This document shows positions 25,349 to 34,352 of a stretch of 64,000 nucleotides of DNA, one piece after another. The stretch is from Mycobacteroides salmoniphilum (GTDB taxonomy: Bacteria > Actinomycetota > Actinomycetes > Mycobacteriales > Mycobacteriaceae). Under the pieces are notes generated by a model that worked only from the letters and a program-made list of their open reading frames with translations, was not told the origin of the DNA and did no database searches. The stretch is from contig NZ_CP024633.1 of the NCBI RefSeq assembly GCF_004924335.1, positions 4,712,001 to 4,776,000 on the forward strand, written 5' to 3'. The position numbers were made by a program, and so were the translations under genes. Each line of letters opens with the position of its first letter. The first letter of the stretch is position 1.

Positions 25349-25426
25349 TCATACTGCGCAACCGATGCGTGTCATATTGCGCATACTGCCCATATTTGTT
25401 GCGCCATTCTGTGCGATACTGCGCGC
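25349..25426. promoter_or_regulatory. Repeated boxes between bkdA and the Lrp-type gene
   Basis: Four related boxes lie in the divergent gap: TCATACTGCGCA (25349-25360), TCATATTGCGCA (25372-25383), GCATACTGCCCA (25381-25392) and CGATACTGCGCG (about 25414-25425). TTGCGCAT is close to its own complement. Phased, degenerate multiple sites are typical for Lrp/AsnC proteins, so this is probably the operator region for both genes. Confidence 0.7.
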
Positions 25427-25427
25427 T

Positions 25428-25901
25428 ATGACCACTCTGGACGCCACCGACGCCAAGTTGTTACTCGCGCTCACGCAAACACCCCGCGCGTCCGGGGTGG
25501 AGCTGGCGCAGCGGCTGAATCTGTCCCGCAACACCGTGCAGGCGCGGCTGACCCGCTGGGATCAGCACGAGGCGCTAGCCGGTATCGACCACCAGATCGT
25601 GCCGCGCGCGATGGGCTATCCCATGACGGCGTATGTCACTGCGCGCATCGACCAGCATCAGCTCAGCGCCATCGGGGTGGCGCTTGCCGACGTGCCGGAG
25701 GTGGTGCAGGTGCATGGCCTGGCTGGCGCCGATGACCTGATGATCAAGGTGGTGGCGGTCGATAGCGACGACCTCTACCGCATCGCGGGGAACATTCTCG
25801 ATATCCCCGGCATCACCCGAACATCCATCGCGATCGCCATGCACGAGTTAGTCGCATTCCGGATGACACCACTGCTGCGGCGCCTGGCCGGGCACGACTG
25901 A
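25428..25901 (+). CDS. Lrp/AsnC-family regulator (BkdR-like)
   Basis: 157-residue feast/famine regulator: N-terminal helix-turn-helix (LDATDAKLLLALTQTPRASG, LAQRLNLSRNTVQARLTRW) and C-terminal RAM domain that binds amino acids and forms octamers. ATG 25428 matches family proteins; the frame is open 34 codons upstream but would translate the operator boxes. Divergent from bkdABC, so control of branched-chain amino acid breakdown is likely. It ends 3 bases from the convergent glucosylglycerate hydrolase. Confidence 0.92.
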   Translation: MTTLDATDAKLLLALTQTPRASGVELAQRLNLSRNTVQARLTRWDQHEALAGIDHQIVPRAMGYPMTAYVTARIDQHQLSAIGVALADVPEVVQVHGLAGADDLMIKVVAVDSDDLYRIAGNILDIPGITRTSIAIAMHELVAFRMTPLLRRLAGHD

Positions 25902-25904
25902 TAC

Positions 25905-27245
25905 TCAGCCCAGCCAGTCCAGAACCGCTGCGGCCGTCCAGGATTGCTGCATGCTGCCCAACGGCGCACCGGTAAACGGCTCGTAGTACTCCGCGAAGGA
26001 CCCGTCACCCGCCTGACGTAACCCTTCCTGCCGTAGCAGGAAGGCACGTTCACTCCATCCACGCCGCTCGAACGCCCAACAGAACAGCCAGGTGAGTACC
26101 GGCCAGACCGGACCCCGCCAATACTCGCGCGGGCGAAAGTCCCGGGACACCGGCGACGTGGACGGCACCAGCGCGTATCGCAGGTCGGGGTGGCCGCAGA
26201 ACCGCGGGCCTTCCAGCAGCCTCAGCAGTGCCAGCTCCTGTGGGCGTGGCAGACCACCGGAGAGCAGTGGCGCGAACATGGCAACAGTATCGGTCGCCAC
26301 CCACTTACCCGTCTTGACATCGAAATCCCTTGCCGCGCCGCTACGTTCTTCGGTGGTATCGATAACCCCGCGCCGGAATCGCTCGGCCCAGCCGTGTAGT
26401 TCACGCACATCGGCGCGGGGCCGGGCGTGCTCCTCGCCGATCGTGGCCAGCACCTCGCAGGCCACCGCGAAGATCGCCGAGACGAACACGTCCTCCATGA
26501 CAAAACTCATCACGTCCGGCAACCGGGCATCGTCATACCCGACCGATTTCATCTCTTCGAGCAGCCAGAGGTACACGTCGTACTCGGCGTCCTTGGGGCG
26601 CTGCGACGGATCCGTGACGATCGCCGTATCCTCCCGCACATACGGCGGCAGCTCTCCCGGAACCACATTGGCGTACGCACTGTCCCAGCGCGGCGAGTTG
26701 TCCATCCCCGATTCCCACCCGTGGTACAGGGTGATACGGCCGTGCTGGTTCTGATCTCGTGCCTCCGCGAGCCAACGATGCCACCGCATCAGGTCCGCCC
26801 AGCGCCGGTCCAGAAAGGCCTCGGCGATTCCCCGGGCACTACGGCCCCGGCGACGCGCGTGGTCCAAGATGCGTTGCACCGCTATCGCATGTACCGGCGG
26901 CTGGGTGATACCCGATGTCTGATAGTTCGACGGCGCATTCACAGCCAGTGTCGATGTCTGCCAGCGCGCCGGCCCGGGAAAGTACCCGTCGACTCCGTTG
27001 GCGAAGACGATATGCGGGATCATCCCGTTGGCCCATTGCGCCGAAAGCAGGGTGTCCAGTTCGGTGACCGCACGTTCGACGCTCAGCGGCGCCAGCCCCA
27101 CCGCCACGAATGCCGCATCCCAGCTCCACATGTGCGGGTACAGCTTGGGCGCGGCACTGGTCATCGTCCCCCGGTCGTTTCCTCTGAGCAGGTATGCCGC
27201 ACGTGCGGCCAGCTGCGTGGGAGTGAACATCGGGTGGGACGGCAT
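25905..27245 (-). CDS. Glucosylglycerate hydrolase (GH63)
   Basis: Hydrolyses glucosylglycerate, a compatible solute and methylglucose-lipopolysaccharide precursor, to glucose and glycerate. At 446 residues it equals the characterised mycobacterial enzyme as I recall it. The (alpha/alpha)6 barrel markers include PHMWSWDAAFVAVGL (containing a likely catalytic Asp), YHGWESGMDNSPRWD (acidic cluster), and REYWRGPVWPVLTWL. ATG 27245 gives MPSHPMFTPTQLAARAAYLL, the family N-terminus; longer frames are unsupported. It is divergent from an SDR across a perfect inverted repeat that could regulate it in response to nitrogen supply. Confidence 0.9.
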   Translation of the reverse strand: MPSHPMFTPTQLAARAAYLLRGNDRGTMTSAAPKLYPHMWSWDAAFVAVGLAPLSVERAVTELDTLLSAQWANGMIPHIVFANGVDGYFPGPARWQTSTLAVNAPSNYQTSGITQPPVHAIAVQRILDHARRRGRSARGIAEAFLDRRWADLMRWHRWLAEARDQNQHGRITLYHGWESGMDNSPRWDSAYANVVPGELPPYVREDTAIVTDPSQRPKDAEYDVYLWLLEEMKSVGYDDARLPDVMSFVMEDVFVSAIFAVACEVLATIGEEHARPRADVRELHGWAERFRRGVIDTTEERSGAARDFDVKTGKWVATDTVAMFAPLLSGGLPRPQELALLRLLEGPRFCGHPDLRYALVPSTSPVSRDFRPREYWRGPVWPVLTWLFCWAFERRGWSERAFLLRQEGLRQAGDGSFAEYYEPFTGAPLGSMQQSWTAAAVLDWLG

Positions 27246-27290
27246 CCGTCCATTGTGGGGCGTACCCGGCCATTCCCTCTCGTTGAAAGC

Positions 27291-27311
27291 GCACTTTCGT
27301 TGCGAAAGTGC
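27291..27311. promoter_or_regulatory. Perfect inverted repeat between glucosylglycerate hydrolase and SDR
   Basis: Nine-base arms GCACTTTCG and CGAAAGTGC separated by TTG, in the 120-base divergent gap. It lies 46 bases from the hydrolase start. The exact symmetry and position favour a repressor operator serving one or both genes; no regulator gene is adjacent. Confidence 0.7.
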
Positions 27312-27365
27312 AGGGACAAGCCGCCAAAAGTCGACATTCGGCGGAAGGAGGCTAGCCTGGCGCGC

Positions 27366-28031
27366 ATGCCCCTGGCTCTCATCACCGGCGCAAGCGGCGG
27401 ACTCGGCGCCGCGATCGCGCGCGCATTCGCCCCCACTCACGCACTCCTGCTCGGCGGCAGGCCCTCGGCACGGCTCGACAAGCTGACCACGGAGTTGGGC
27501 GCGACCGCGTGGCCGGTGGACCTGGGCGACGAGGACGCGGTGCTGGCGGCCGTAGCCAATATCGGCGAACTCGACGTCCTGGTGCACAACGCCGGCGTTT
27601 CCTATCCGGCGACGATCGCCGACTCGAATCTGGCCGACTGGCGAAAGACCCTTGAGGTCAACGTGTTAGCACCGGTAGCGCTCACCCAGGCGCTTCTACC
27701 CGCCTTGCGCGCGGCGCAGGGCGACGTGGTGTTCATCAACTCCGGCGCGGGGATCAACGCACACCCGGGCATCGGCTCGTACTCGGCGAGCAAGTTCGCG
27801 TTGCGCGGCTTCGCCGATGTGCTGCGGGCCGAGGAACCACTACTCAGGGTGACCTCGGTGCATCCCGGCCGCATCAGCACACCCATGCAACAGGAGCTCA
27901 CCGAACACGAAGGGCGCGAATATGATCCGGCAGAGTACATGCGCCCAGAATCCGTGGCGCAGCTGGTCGCCGATGCCGTGAACCTTCCGCGCGACGCCCG
28001 CGTTCATCAGATCGTGGTGCGGCAGAACTGA
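27366..28031 (+). CDS. Short-chain dehydrogenase/reductase
   Basis: 221-residue SDR: TGASGGLGAA cofactor loop, HNAGVSYPATI, INSGAG and YSASKFALRG (Tyr/Lys), and a C-terminal segment HPGRISTPMQQEL. ATG 27366 (MPLALITGASGG) is the family start; AGGAGG lies 14 bases upstream, somewhat far. The frame is open for hundreds of bases upstream, but that is antisense to the hydrolase gene. It belongs to the small-SDR group that reduces aldehydes or ketones of unknown identity. Confidence 0.88.
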   Translation: MPLALITGASGGLGAAIARAFAPTHALLLGGRPSARLDKLTTELGATAWPVDLGDEDAVLAAVANIGELDVLVHNAGVSYPATIADSNLADWRKTLEVNVLAPVALTQALLPALRAAQGDVVFINSGAGINAHPGIGSYSASKFALRGFADVLRAEEPLLRVTSVHPGRISTPMQQELTEHEGREYDPAEYMRPESVAQLVADAVNLPRDARVHQIVVRQN

Positions 28032-28032
28032 A

Positions 28033-28212
28033 TCAGTCGTCGTCGCGATGGCGTAGGGGCAGGCACCAGATATCGCTGTACGGCAACGCCTGGTTCAGGT
28101 AGGCCAGGAATTCACCCTTACCGCGATCACCCGTGCGGATAGTGGATGCGACCGCCTCGGCAACAGCCGCCAGATCCGGCATCACCCCGGCGTCGTTATT
28201 GCGCGCGTCCAT
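28033..28212 (-). CDS. Small conserved-looking hypothetical protein
   Basis: 59-residue protein with an amphipathic helix (DLAAVAEAVASTIRT) and a C-terminus ALPYSDIWCLPLRHRDDD. It reads like a real small protein from residue 1 (MDARNNDAG) on, while the longer upstream frame is Gly/Arg-rich and antisense-like. It lies 68 bases after leuS in the same direction and one base from the convergent SDR stop. ATG 28182 is an alternative start. No family is recognised. Confidence 0.5.
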   Translation of the reverse strand: MDARNNDAGVMPDLAAVAEAVASTIRTGDRGKGEFLAYLNQALPYSDIWCLPLRHRDDD

Positions 28213-28280
28213 CTGCCCATCCTGGCCCCCGTGATCTTGAAATGGAAGGCCCCCGGGCGGACCGATCTGAGCGAGCGCCC

Positions 28281-31148
28281 CTAGACGACCAGGTTCACCA
28301 TGCGGCCGGGCACCACGATGACCTTCTTCGGGGTGGCACCCGCCAGGAACTCCAGCACCTTCTCCTCGGCGAGCGCCGCTGCTTCGATATCGCCCGCCGG
28401 CGCATCGGCGGCAACCGTGATGCGGCCACGTACCTTGCCGTTCACCTGGATCGGGTACTCGACCGTGTCGGCCACGAGCCACCGCTCATCGGATTCCGGG
28501 AACGGGCCGTGCGCCAAGGACTCATCGCGCCCCAGCCGGCTCCACAGCTCCTCGGCCAGATGCGGCGCCAGCGGCGCGAGCAGCAACACCAACGGTTCCA
28601 CCGCCGCGCGCGGGGCACCCTCCGGGTACTCCTTGGTGAGGTGGTTGGTGTACTCGATCAACTTGGCCGCTGCGGTGTTATTACGCAGGGCTGCATAGTC
28701 TTCGGTGACTCCAGCGATCGTCTTGTGCAGCGCCCGCAGTGTCGCTTCGCTCGTCAGGTCATCGTCGGTGACTCGGATCTCGCCGGTCTCCTCATCGATT
28801 ACCGTACGCCACACCCGCTGTAAAAACCGGTGTGCGCCAACGACATCCTTTGTCGCCCACGGACGCGACAGCTCAAGCGGGCCCATCGACATCTCGTACA
28901 CGCGCAGTGTGTCGGCGCCGTAGTTGTCGCAGATGTCATCCGGCGAGATCGAGTTCTTGAGGCTCTTACCGATCTTGCCGAACTCTTGTTTCACCTCGGC
29001 ACCCTGGTAAAGGAACTTTCCGCTCTCCTCAACCACCTCGGCGGCCGGGACGTACATGCCGCGCGCGTCCGTGTAGGCGTACGCCTGGATGTAGCCCTGG
29101 TTCAGCAGCCGCCGATACGGTTCGCGGGAGCTGACGTGTCCGAGGTCGTAGAGGACCTTATGCCAGAACCGCGAGTACAGCAGGTGCAGCACGGCGTGCT
29201 CCATGCCGCCGACGTACAGGTCGACGCCACCGGGATCATCCGGACCATGCTCGGCCGGGCGCGGACCCAACCAGTAGGCCTCGTTCTCCTTGTCGCAGAA
29301 GGCTTCCGCGTTGTCAGGGTCCGCGTAACGCAGCTCGTACCACGAGCTGCCCGCCCACTGCGGCATCACATTGGTATCGCGCGTGTACTGCTTGAGTCCA
29401 TCGCCCAGGTCCAGCTCGACGCTCACCCAATCGGTGGCCTTCGACAGGGGCGGCGACGGCTCGCTCGAAGCGTCATCGGGATCGAAGGACACCGGCGCGT
29501 AGTCCTCTACCTCCGGCAGCTCGACGGGCAGCACATCCTCGCCCAGCGCATGCGGTCGCCCGTCCTCGCCATAGACGATGGGGAACGGCTCGCCCCAATA
29601 GCGCTGGCGCGCAAAGAGCCAGTCGCGCAGCTTGTATTCGATGCGCGATTCGCCACGCCCGTCGTTCACCAGCCGGCGGGTCACCTCGACCTTGGCCGCG
29701 ACGACATCCAGCCCATTCAGGTAGTCAGAGTTCACCAGCGCGCCATCGCCCGTGTATGCGGCCTCCGTGACATCACCACCGGAAATCACTTCCCGCACAG
29801 GCAAACCGAAGGCATGCGCAAAATCCCAGTCGCGCTGGTCATGTCCCGGCACCGCCATGATGGCTCCGGTGCCATAGCCCACCAGCACATAGTCCGCGAT
29901 GAAGACCGGCACCGGATCACCGCTCACCGGGTTAGTCGCATACGCACCGGTGAAGACGCCCGTCTTTTCTTTGTTCTCTTGACGTTCCAGATCGCTCTTG
30001 GCCGCGATGGAGCGCCGGTACTGGTCGATGGCCGCACGTGGCGAGTCCTGACCACCGGTCCACCTCGCGTCGGTCCCCTCCGGCCAGCTGTCGCCGACCA
30101 GCGCATCGACCAGCGGGTGCTCGGGGGCCAGCACCATGTAGGTGGCGCCGAAAAGTGTGTCGGGCCTGGTGGTGAATACCTCGATATCGCCTACGCCTGC
30201 GACGGCGAACAACACCGACGCACCCTGTGACCGGCCGATCCAGTTGCGCTGCATCGTCTTGACCTTGTCGGGCCAATCCAGGTACTCCAGGTCGTCGATC
30301 AGCCGGTCGGAGTATGCGGTGATCCGCATCATCCACTGCCGCAACCGCTTACGGAAGACGGGGAAGTTGCCGCGCTCGCTGCGGCCATCCGAGGTGACCT
30401 CTTCGTTGGCCAGCACGGTACCCAATCCCGGGCACCAGTTGACCACGGAATCCGATTGGTACACGAGGCGGTACGAGTCGACGAGATCGGCTCGCTGACC
30501 GTCGCTCAGTTCCCCCCACACCGTGCCATCGGCAGGGGTACGCGCGCCGGAATCGAATTCGGCCACCAGCTCGTCGATTCGACGGGCCCGCTGGGTATCG
30601 ACGTCATACCAGGCGTTATAGATCTGCAGGAAGATCCACTGAGTCCACGTGTAGAAGTCGACGTCGGTGGTCGCGAAGCTGCGGCGTGAGTCATGGCCCA
30701 GTCCGAGCCGCCCCAGCTGACGCTTGTAGTTGACGATGTTGGCCTCGGTGCGCACCCGCGGGTGCGTGCCCGTCTGCACCGCGTACTGCTCGGCGGGGAG
30801 CCCGAACGCGTCGAACCCCAGTGCATGCAGCACGTTGGCGCCGCGCATCCGGTGGAAGCGGGCATAGACATCCGTCGCGATGTAGCCCAGCGGGTGTCCG
30901 ACGTGCAGCCCGTCACCCGACGGGTAGGGGAACATGTCCTGGACAAACATCTTGTCCGTGGGAATCGGGGTGCCGTCGGTCGGCGCGAGCGTCCCCACCG
31001 GATTCGGTACATGGAACGTGCCGCGGTCGGCCCAATTCTGTTGCCAGTTGTGCTCGATCTGCCCGGCGAGCTGCGCGGAGTAGCGATGCTTGGGGAATTC
31101 GGCGGTTTCCTCAGTAGCTCTGCCGGCGTCCTGCTGGGCTTCAGTCAC
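28281..31148 (-). CDS. leuS: Leucyl-tRNA synthetase
   Basis: Class I synthetase, 955 residues, that charges tRNA-Leu. The HIGH motif appears as HVGH (82-85, in [16 protein letters not shown]) and the KMSKS motif as KIGKS ([15 protein letters not shown]). Between lie the CP1 editing domain ([20 protein letters not shown]) and a C-terminal anticodon domain. GTG 31148 starts [18 protein letters not shown]. It is transcribed leftwards with a small gene downstream and is divergent from the LpqN-type secreted protein, as in the Rv0040c-Rv0041 pair. Confidence 0.97.
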   Translation of the reverse strand: MTEAQQDAGRATEETAEFPKHRYSAQLAGQIEHNWQQNWADRGTFHVPNPVGTLAPTDGTPIPTDKMFVQDMFPYPSGDGLHVGHPLGYIATDVYARFHRMRGANVLHALGFDAFGLPAEQYAVQTGTHPRVRTEANIVNYKRQLGRLGLGHDSRRSFATTDVDFYTWTQWIFLQIYNAWYDVDTQRARRIDELVAEFDSGARTPADGTVWGELSDGQRADLVDSYRLVYQSDSVVNWCPGLGTVLANEEVTSDGRSERGNFPVFRKRLRQWMMRITAYSDRLIDDLEYLDWPDKVKTMQRNWIGRSQGASVLFAVAGVGDIEVFTTRPDTLFGATYMVLAPEHPLVDALVGDSWPEGTDARWTGGQDSPRAAIDQYRRSIAAKSDLERQENKEKTGVFTGAYATNPVSGDPVPVFIADYVLVGYGTGAIMAVPGHDQRDWDFAHAFGLPVREVISGGDVTEAAYTGDGALVNSDYLNGLDVVAAKVEVTRRLVNDGRGESRIEYKLRDWLFARQRYWGEPFPIVYGEDGRPHALGEDVLPVELPEVEDYAPVSFDPDDASSEPSPPLSKATDWVSVELDLGDGLKQYTRDTNVMPQWAGSSWYELRYADPDNAEAFCDKENEAYWLGPRPAEHGPDDPGGVDLYVGGMEHAVLHLLYSRFWHKVLYDLGHVSSREPYRRLLNQGYIQAYAYTDARGMYVPAAEVVEESGKFLYQGAEVKQEFGKIGKSLKNSISPDDICDNYGADTLRVYEMSMGPLELSRPWATKDVVGAHRFLQRVWRTVIDEETGEIRVTDDDLTSEATLRALHKTIAGVTEDYAALRNNTAAAKLIEYTNHLTKEYPEGAPRAAVEPLVLLLAPLAPHLAEELWSRLGRDESLAHGPFPESDERWLVADTVEYPIQVNGKVRGRITVAADAPAGDIEAAALAEEKVLEFLAGATPKKVIVVPGRMVNLVV

Positions 31149-31404
31149 GCATCAAGGGTAAATGCGGCAGCTCAGCGAACAGAAATCGCCGGTTTGGCGA
31201 CGAGAGTTAATCACTCTGGTCACAATCCGGCCACTTCCGGGGGTGTCCGGGGTGGTTTCTCAGCTGCGCTCATTAACTTCGGGACCGCCACAACCGAAAG
31301 CCTGCCTGTCGACATCGCGGTCGACACCTCCGCGCCCACGGTTGTCGTCCACAACGCGCAGACAACTCACACGACGCATTGGACAGAGCCGGAAGGACAG
31401 AGAA

Positions 31405-32397
31405 GTGAAGACCACACGGTATTCAGTCAGGTTCGCGGCGGCCACGGCCTCCGTCGCAGCACTGCTCGCCGGGACCACCGCCATCGCACTGGCGGACCCA
31501 CAGCCCGTACCCCCGGCACCGGTGGCCACTCCGAACGCCGCCACGTCGGCTCCCGTCGCACCGGCGGCAGCCCCCAACGCTCCCGCCCCGAATGCGGCGG
31601 CCGCACCGGCGACGGCGCCCACGGCGTCAACGAATCCGCTGCAACCCTCCGCGCCGATCAGCGGGCTCGCACCTGCCAACGAGGGCACGCTGACGGAATT
31701 CTTCGCTTCCAAGAACGTCAAGCTGGAACCGCTGACCAAGAACAGTCACGGTGCACCGCGCATCAGCATTCCGATACCCAACAACTGGGCGAACGTGCCG
31801 GATCCCAATGTCCCCAACGCCTACCAGGTGATTGTCAGCAAGGCCAACGGCACCGGGCTGTACCAGTCCAACGCGCAGGTCACCATGAGCAAGCTTGTCG
31901 GCGAGTTCGACACCAACGAGGCCGTCTCTCACGGTCCCGTTGAGGTCAAGGCCCTGCAGGGCTGGCAGCCCACCGACGCCTCGCTGGTCACCTATCAAGG
32001 CGCCCCATCCTCGGTCGTGGAGGGCACGTTCCGCCAGGACGGTGAAACCCTCAACACCTCGCGCCGGGCCGCGATCATCACGCAAGGAAAGGACCGTTAC
32101 CTGGTCCAGCTGGCCGTCACCACGACCGTCGGCAACGCCATCGCCGAAGCTCCCGCCACCGACCTGATCGTCAACGGGCTGCGCTTCGGAGATGCGGCGC
32201 CGGTCACCGCGCCGGTAGCCGATCCAAATGCGCTCGCCGATCCGGACGCCGTGCCCGGTGCACCCGTCACGCCTGCTCCGGGGGCACCCGCGCCCGCGGA
32301 CCCCAACGCGCCGCCTTCGCCGGCACCGGGCATCCCCGGCCTGCCACCCCTGCCCACCCTGCCTCCGCTGATCCCACCGGCGCCGCCCGCGGCATAA
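31405..32397 (+). CDS. Secreted Ala/Pro-rich LpqN-domain protein (Mtc28-like)
   Basis: 330-residue exported protein like Rv0040c (the proline-rich 28 kDa antigen). Signal peptide SVRFAAATASVAALLAGTTAIALADP; then an Ala/Pro-rich linker (about residues 30-90), an LpqN/LpqT-type domain (EFFASKNVKLEPLTKNSHGA through ATDLIVNGLRF), and a second Pro/Ala-rich tail. GTG 31405 with GGAAGGAC upstream is the supported start. It has no lipobox, so it is probably released or cell-wall associated. Divergent from leuS. Confidence 0.85.
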   Translation: MKTTRYSVRFAAATASVAALLAGTTAIALADPQPVPPAPVATPNAATSAPVAPAAAPNAPAPNAAAAPATAPTASTNPLQPSAPISGLAPANEGTLTEFFASKNVKLEPLTKNSHGAPRISIPIPNNWANVPDPNVPNAYQVIVSKANGTGLYQSNAQVTMSKLVGEFDTNEAVSHGPVEVKALQGWQPTDASLVTYQGAPSSVVEGTFRQDGETLNTSRRAAIITQGKDRYLVQLAVTTTVGNAIAEAPATDLIVNGLRFGDAAPVTAPVADPNALADPDAVPGAPVTPAPGAPAPADPNAPPSPAPGIPGLPPLPTLPPLIPPAPPAA

Positions 32398-32427
32398 CCG
32401 GCCGCGCATCCCGCTTAAACTGAACGG

Positions 32428-32814
32428 GTGTTGATCGCCGCCATCGTGACCATTGCCCTCGCCGGGCTGCTGGCTGCGCTGTCGGCGGCGGCGTTCCTAC
32501 GGGCACCGCACGGCAGCCCTCAGCGCATGCTCGCACCCGCCCAGGCCGCAGCCGCCGTCATCCTCGCCGCAGGCGCGCTCGCCGCGCTATTCGGCTCCAC
32601 CGCAATCGGTTTGGTGGGACTGGTGGTATGTGGTGCCGCTGCCATCGTGACGATGGGTGCGGCCGCCTGGCAGGTCGCGCGATACACCACCGCCGCACAA
32701 CAGATGTCGTCCTCGGGCGGCTGCGGCAGTTCCTGCGGCGGCTGCCCCAGTGCGGGCGCCCCCGCGAGTGACGGTCTTCGCGCAAGCGGCTCATCCGTGT
32801 GCGCGCGGCCCTGA
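32428..32814 (+). CDS. Small membrane protein with Cys-rich tail
   Basis: 128 residues: three hydrophobic segments (AAIVTIALAGLLAALSAAAF, AAAAVILAAGALAALFG, IGLVGLVVCGAAAIVTMGAAA) and a short C-terminal tail with clustered cysteines (GGCGSSCGGCPSAG). It resembles Rv0039c in position and character. GTG 32428 is followed by TTG, either of which could start. The cysteine cluster could bind a metal or form disulfides, but no function is known. Confidence 0.7.
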   Translation: MLIAAIVTIALAGLLAALSAAAFLRAPHGSPQRMLAPAQAAAAVILAAGALAALFGSTAIGLVGLVVCGAAAIVTMGAAAWQVARYTTAAQQMSSSGGCGSSCGGCPSAGAPASDGLRASGSSVCARP

Positions 32815-32921
32815 CATGTCCAATCTTTAGACACGTCGGCGTTACCTCATCTGAATGTGATCCGTATTCGCCCATGTCGGCCCATTTTTTGGTGTTATGT
32901 TCCCGGCACTCGTAGACAGGT

Positions 32922-34316
32922 GTGGTCAGAAAGGGAGCCGTGAAAGACACCAAGCAGATGGTGAAGTTCATCCTCGTTGGTGTTCTCACGCTTGCTTCCG
33001 GTATCGCCGCGTACATCTATCGCGACGACCAGCTGATGGTGGACCTGCTCACCGTGCCACTGTTCACCGGCATCATCGGATACATCACCAACTGGACCGG
33101 CGTGCTGATGCTGTTCGCACCCTTGCGTTTTTACGGCTGGCGCATCCCGGGACTACGCACCTTGTACGCCTTCCTGCCCCGACGCGTGCAGGTGATTCCC
33201 GCCATCACCTCCGACGGACGGTTCGGGTGGCAGGGCATTGTGCCGTCACGTGCGGAGAAGATGGCCAGCATCGCCGTCGACAAGAGCCTCGCCAAGCTCG
33301 GTAGCATCTCGGACTTCTACGAGCAGCTCGAACCGGATCTCATCGCGAATCACCTTGCACTGATTGCCAAAACAGAGATTCGCAGCGTTATCACGAAGAT
33401 CATGGAGCGCGAGGACCCCCAGCTGTGGCACAACCTGCCGCCGGCATTGCGGGAGATGATGTTCAAGCGCATCGAGAATCAGCTGCCGCAGATCGTCAAG
33501 AACATGACCGATCAAATCGGCGAGAACATCGGCCAACTCGTCGACGCCAAGCTGATGATCATCCGATACCTCACCGCTCATCCCAAGCTGCTCAATGACA
33601 TCTTCCGGACCATGGGACACAAAGAGCTGCAGTTCATGCAGAACTTCGGGTTCTACTTCGGCTATCCCATGGGCTTCGTACTCGTCGCGATCCTGCACTC
33701 GGTTCCGCACCACTGGTGGACTCCGTGGATCGTCCTGCCACTGGGCGGCATCGTGATCGGGTACATCGTCAACTACCTCGGCATCACCATGATTTTCGAA
33801 CCCGTGCATCCCAACAAGTGGGTGCCGTGGCGCCAGGGTCTCTTCATCAAACGCAAGTCGGAGATCTCGGAGGAGTACGCGCGCACCATTTCCGAGAACG
33901 TCATCACCCTGGAGAACATCGGCAACGAGATGCTCAACGGGCCACGGTCGGACCGCACCCGGCAGATGCTGGCCGACGGCATCCGGCCGGCACTGGAGCA
34001 AGCGCTCGGGCCCGCGCGCCGCGCCATTCGAGTAGCCGTTGGTCGGCGCCAATACGACCAGATCACGGAGTCGGTCACCATCGAGGCAACCGGATTCGCG
34101 CCGCTGGCGTTTTCCGATCCGGAGTTCAACAAGCAACGCCAGGGCAAGATCGGTGCCTTCGTCTCGACCCAGATGCACAAGCTCTCACTCGACGATTTCA
34201 ATGAGTTGCTGCGCTCGGCGGTCAAACAGGACGAGTGGTTGCTCTTCGTGCACGGCGCCGTCCTCGGTGCGGCCGGCGGGCTGGCCCACCTGCTCATCTT
34301 CCCGCCAGCAGGGTGA
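32922..34316 (+). CDS. DUF445 membrane protein
   Basis: 464-residue DUF445 family protein with an N-terminal membrane hairpin (FILVGVLTLASGIAAYIY and VPLFTGIIGYITNWTGVLML), a long soluble helical region (about 80-240), a second pair of membrane segments (GYPMGFVLVAILHSVPHHWW, WIVLPLGGIVIGYIVNYLGI) and a C-terminal hydrophobic helix. The two GYITNW/GYIVNY repeats are the family signature. Start could be GTG 32922 or GTG 32940; neither has ideal ribosome-site spacing. Function unknown, perhaps membrane stress or lipid contact. Confidence 0.8.
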   Translation: MVRKGAVKDTKQMVKFILVGVLTLASGIAAYIYRDDQLMVDLLTVPLFTGIIGYITNWTGVLMLFAPLRFYGWRIPGLRTLYAFLPRRVQVIPAITSDGRFGWQGIVPSRAEKMASIAVDKSLAKLGSISDFYEQLEPDLIANHLALIAKTEIRSVITKIMEREDPQLWHNLPPALREMMFKRIENQLPQIVKNMTDQIGENIGQLVDAKLMIIRYLTAHPKLLNDIFRTMGHKELQFMQNFGFYFGYPMGFVLVAILHSVPHHWWTPWIVLPLGGIVIGYIVNYLGITMIFEPVHPNKWVPWRQGLFIKRKSEISEEYARTISENVITLENIGNEMLNGPRSDRTRQMLADGIRPALEQALGPARRAIRVAVGRRQYDQITESVTIEATGFAPLAFSDPEFNKQRQGKIGAFVSTQMHKLSLDDFNELLRSAVKQDEWLLFVHGAVLGAAGGLAHLLIFPPAG

Positions 34317-34352
34317 CACGTGGCCCGAATCGACCTGACAAGATGATGCCCG

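Noticed and set aside
26427..27365. Long upstream extension of the SDR frame
   Set aside because: The upstream part is antisense to the glucosylglycerate hydrolase; the SDR fold begins at ATG 27366.
28830..30230. 466-codon plus-strand open frame opposite leuS
   Set aside because: Shadow of leuS in a high-GC genome, with no domain or ribosome site.
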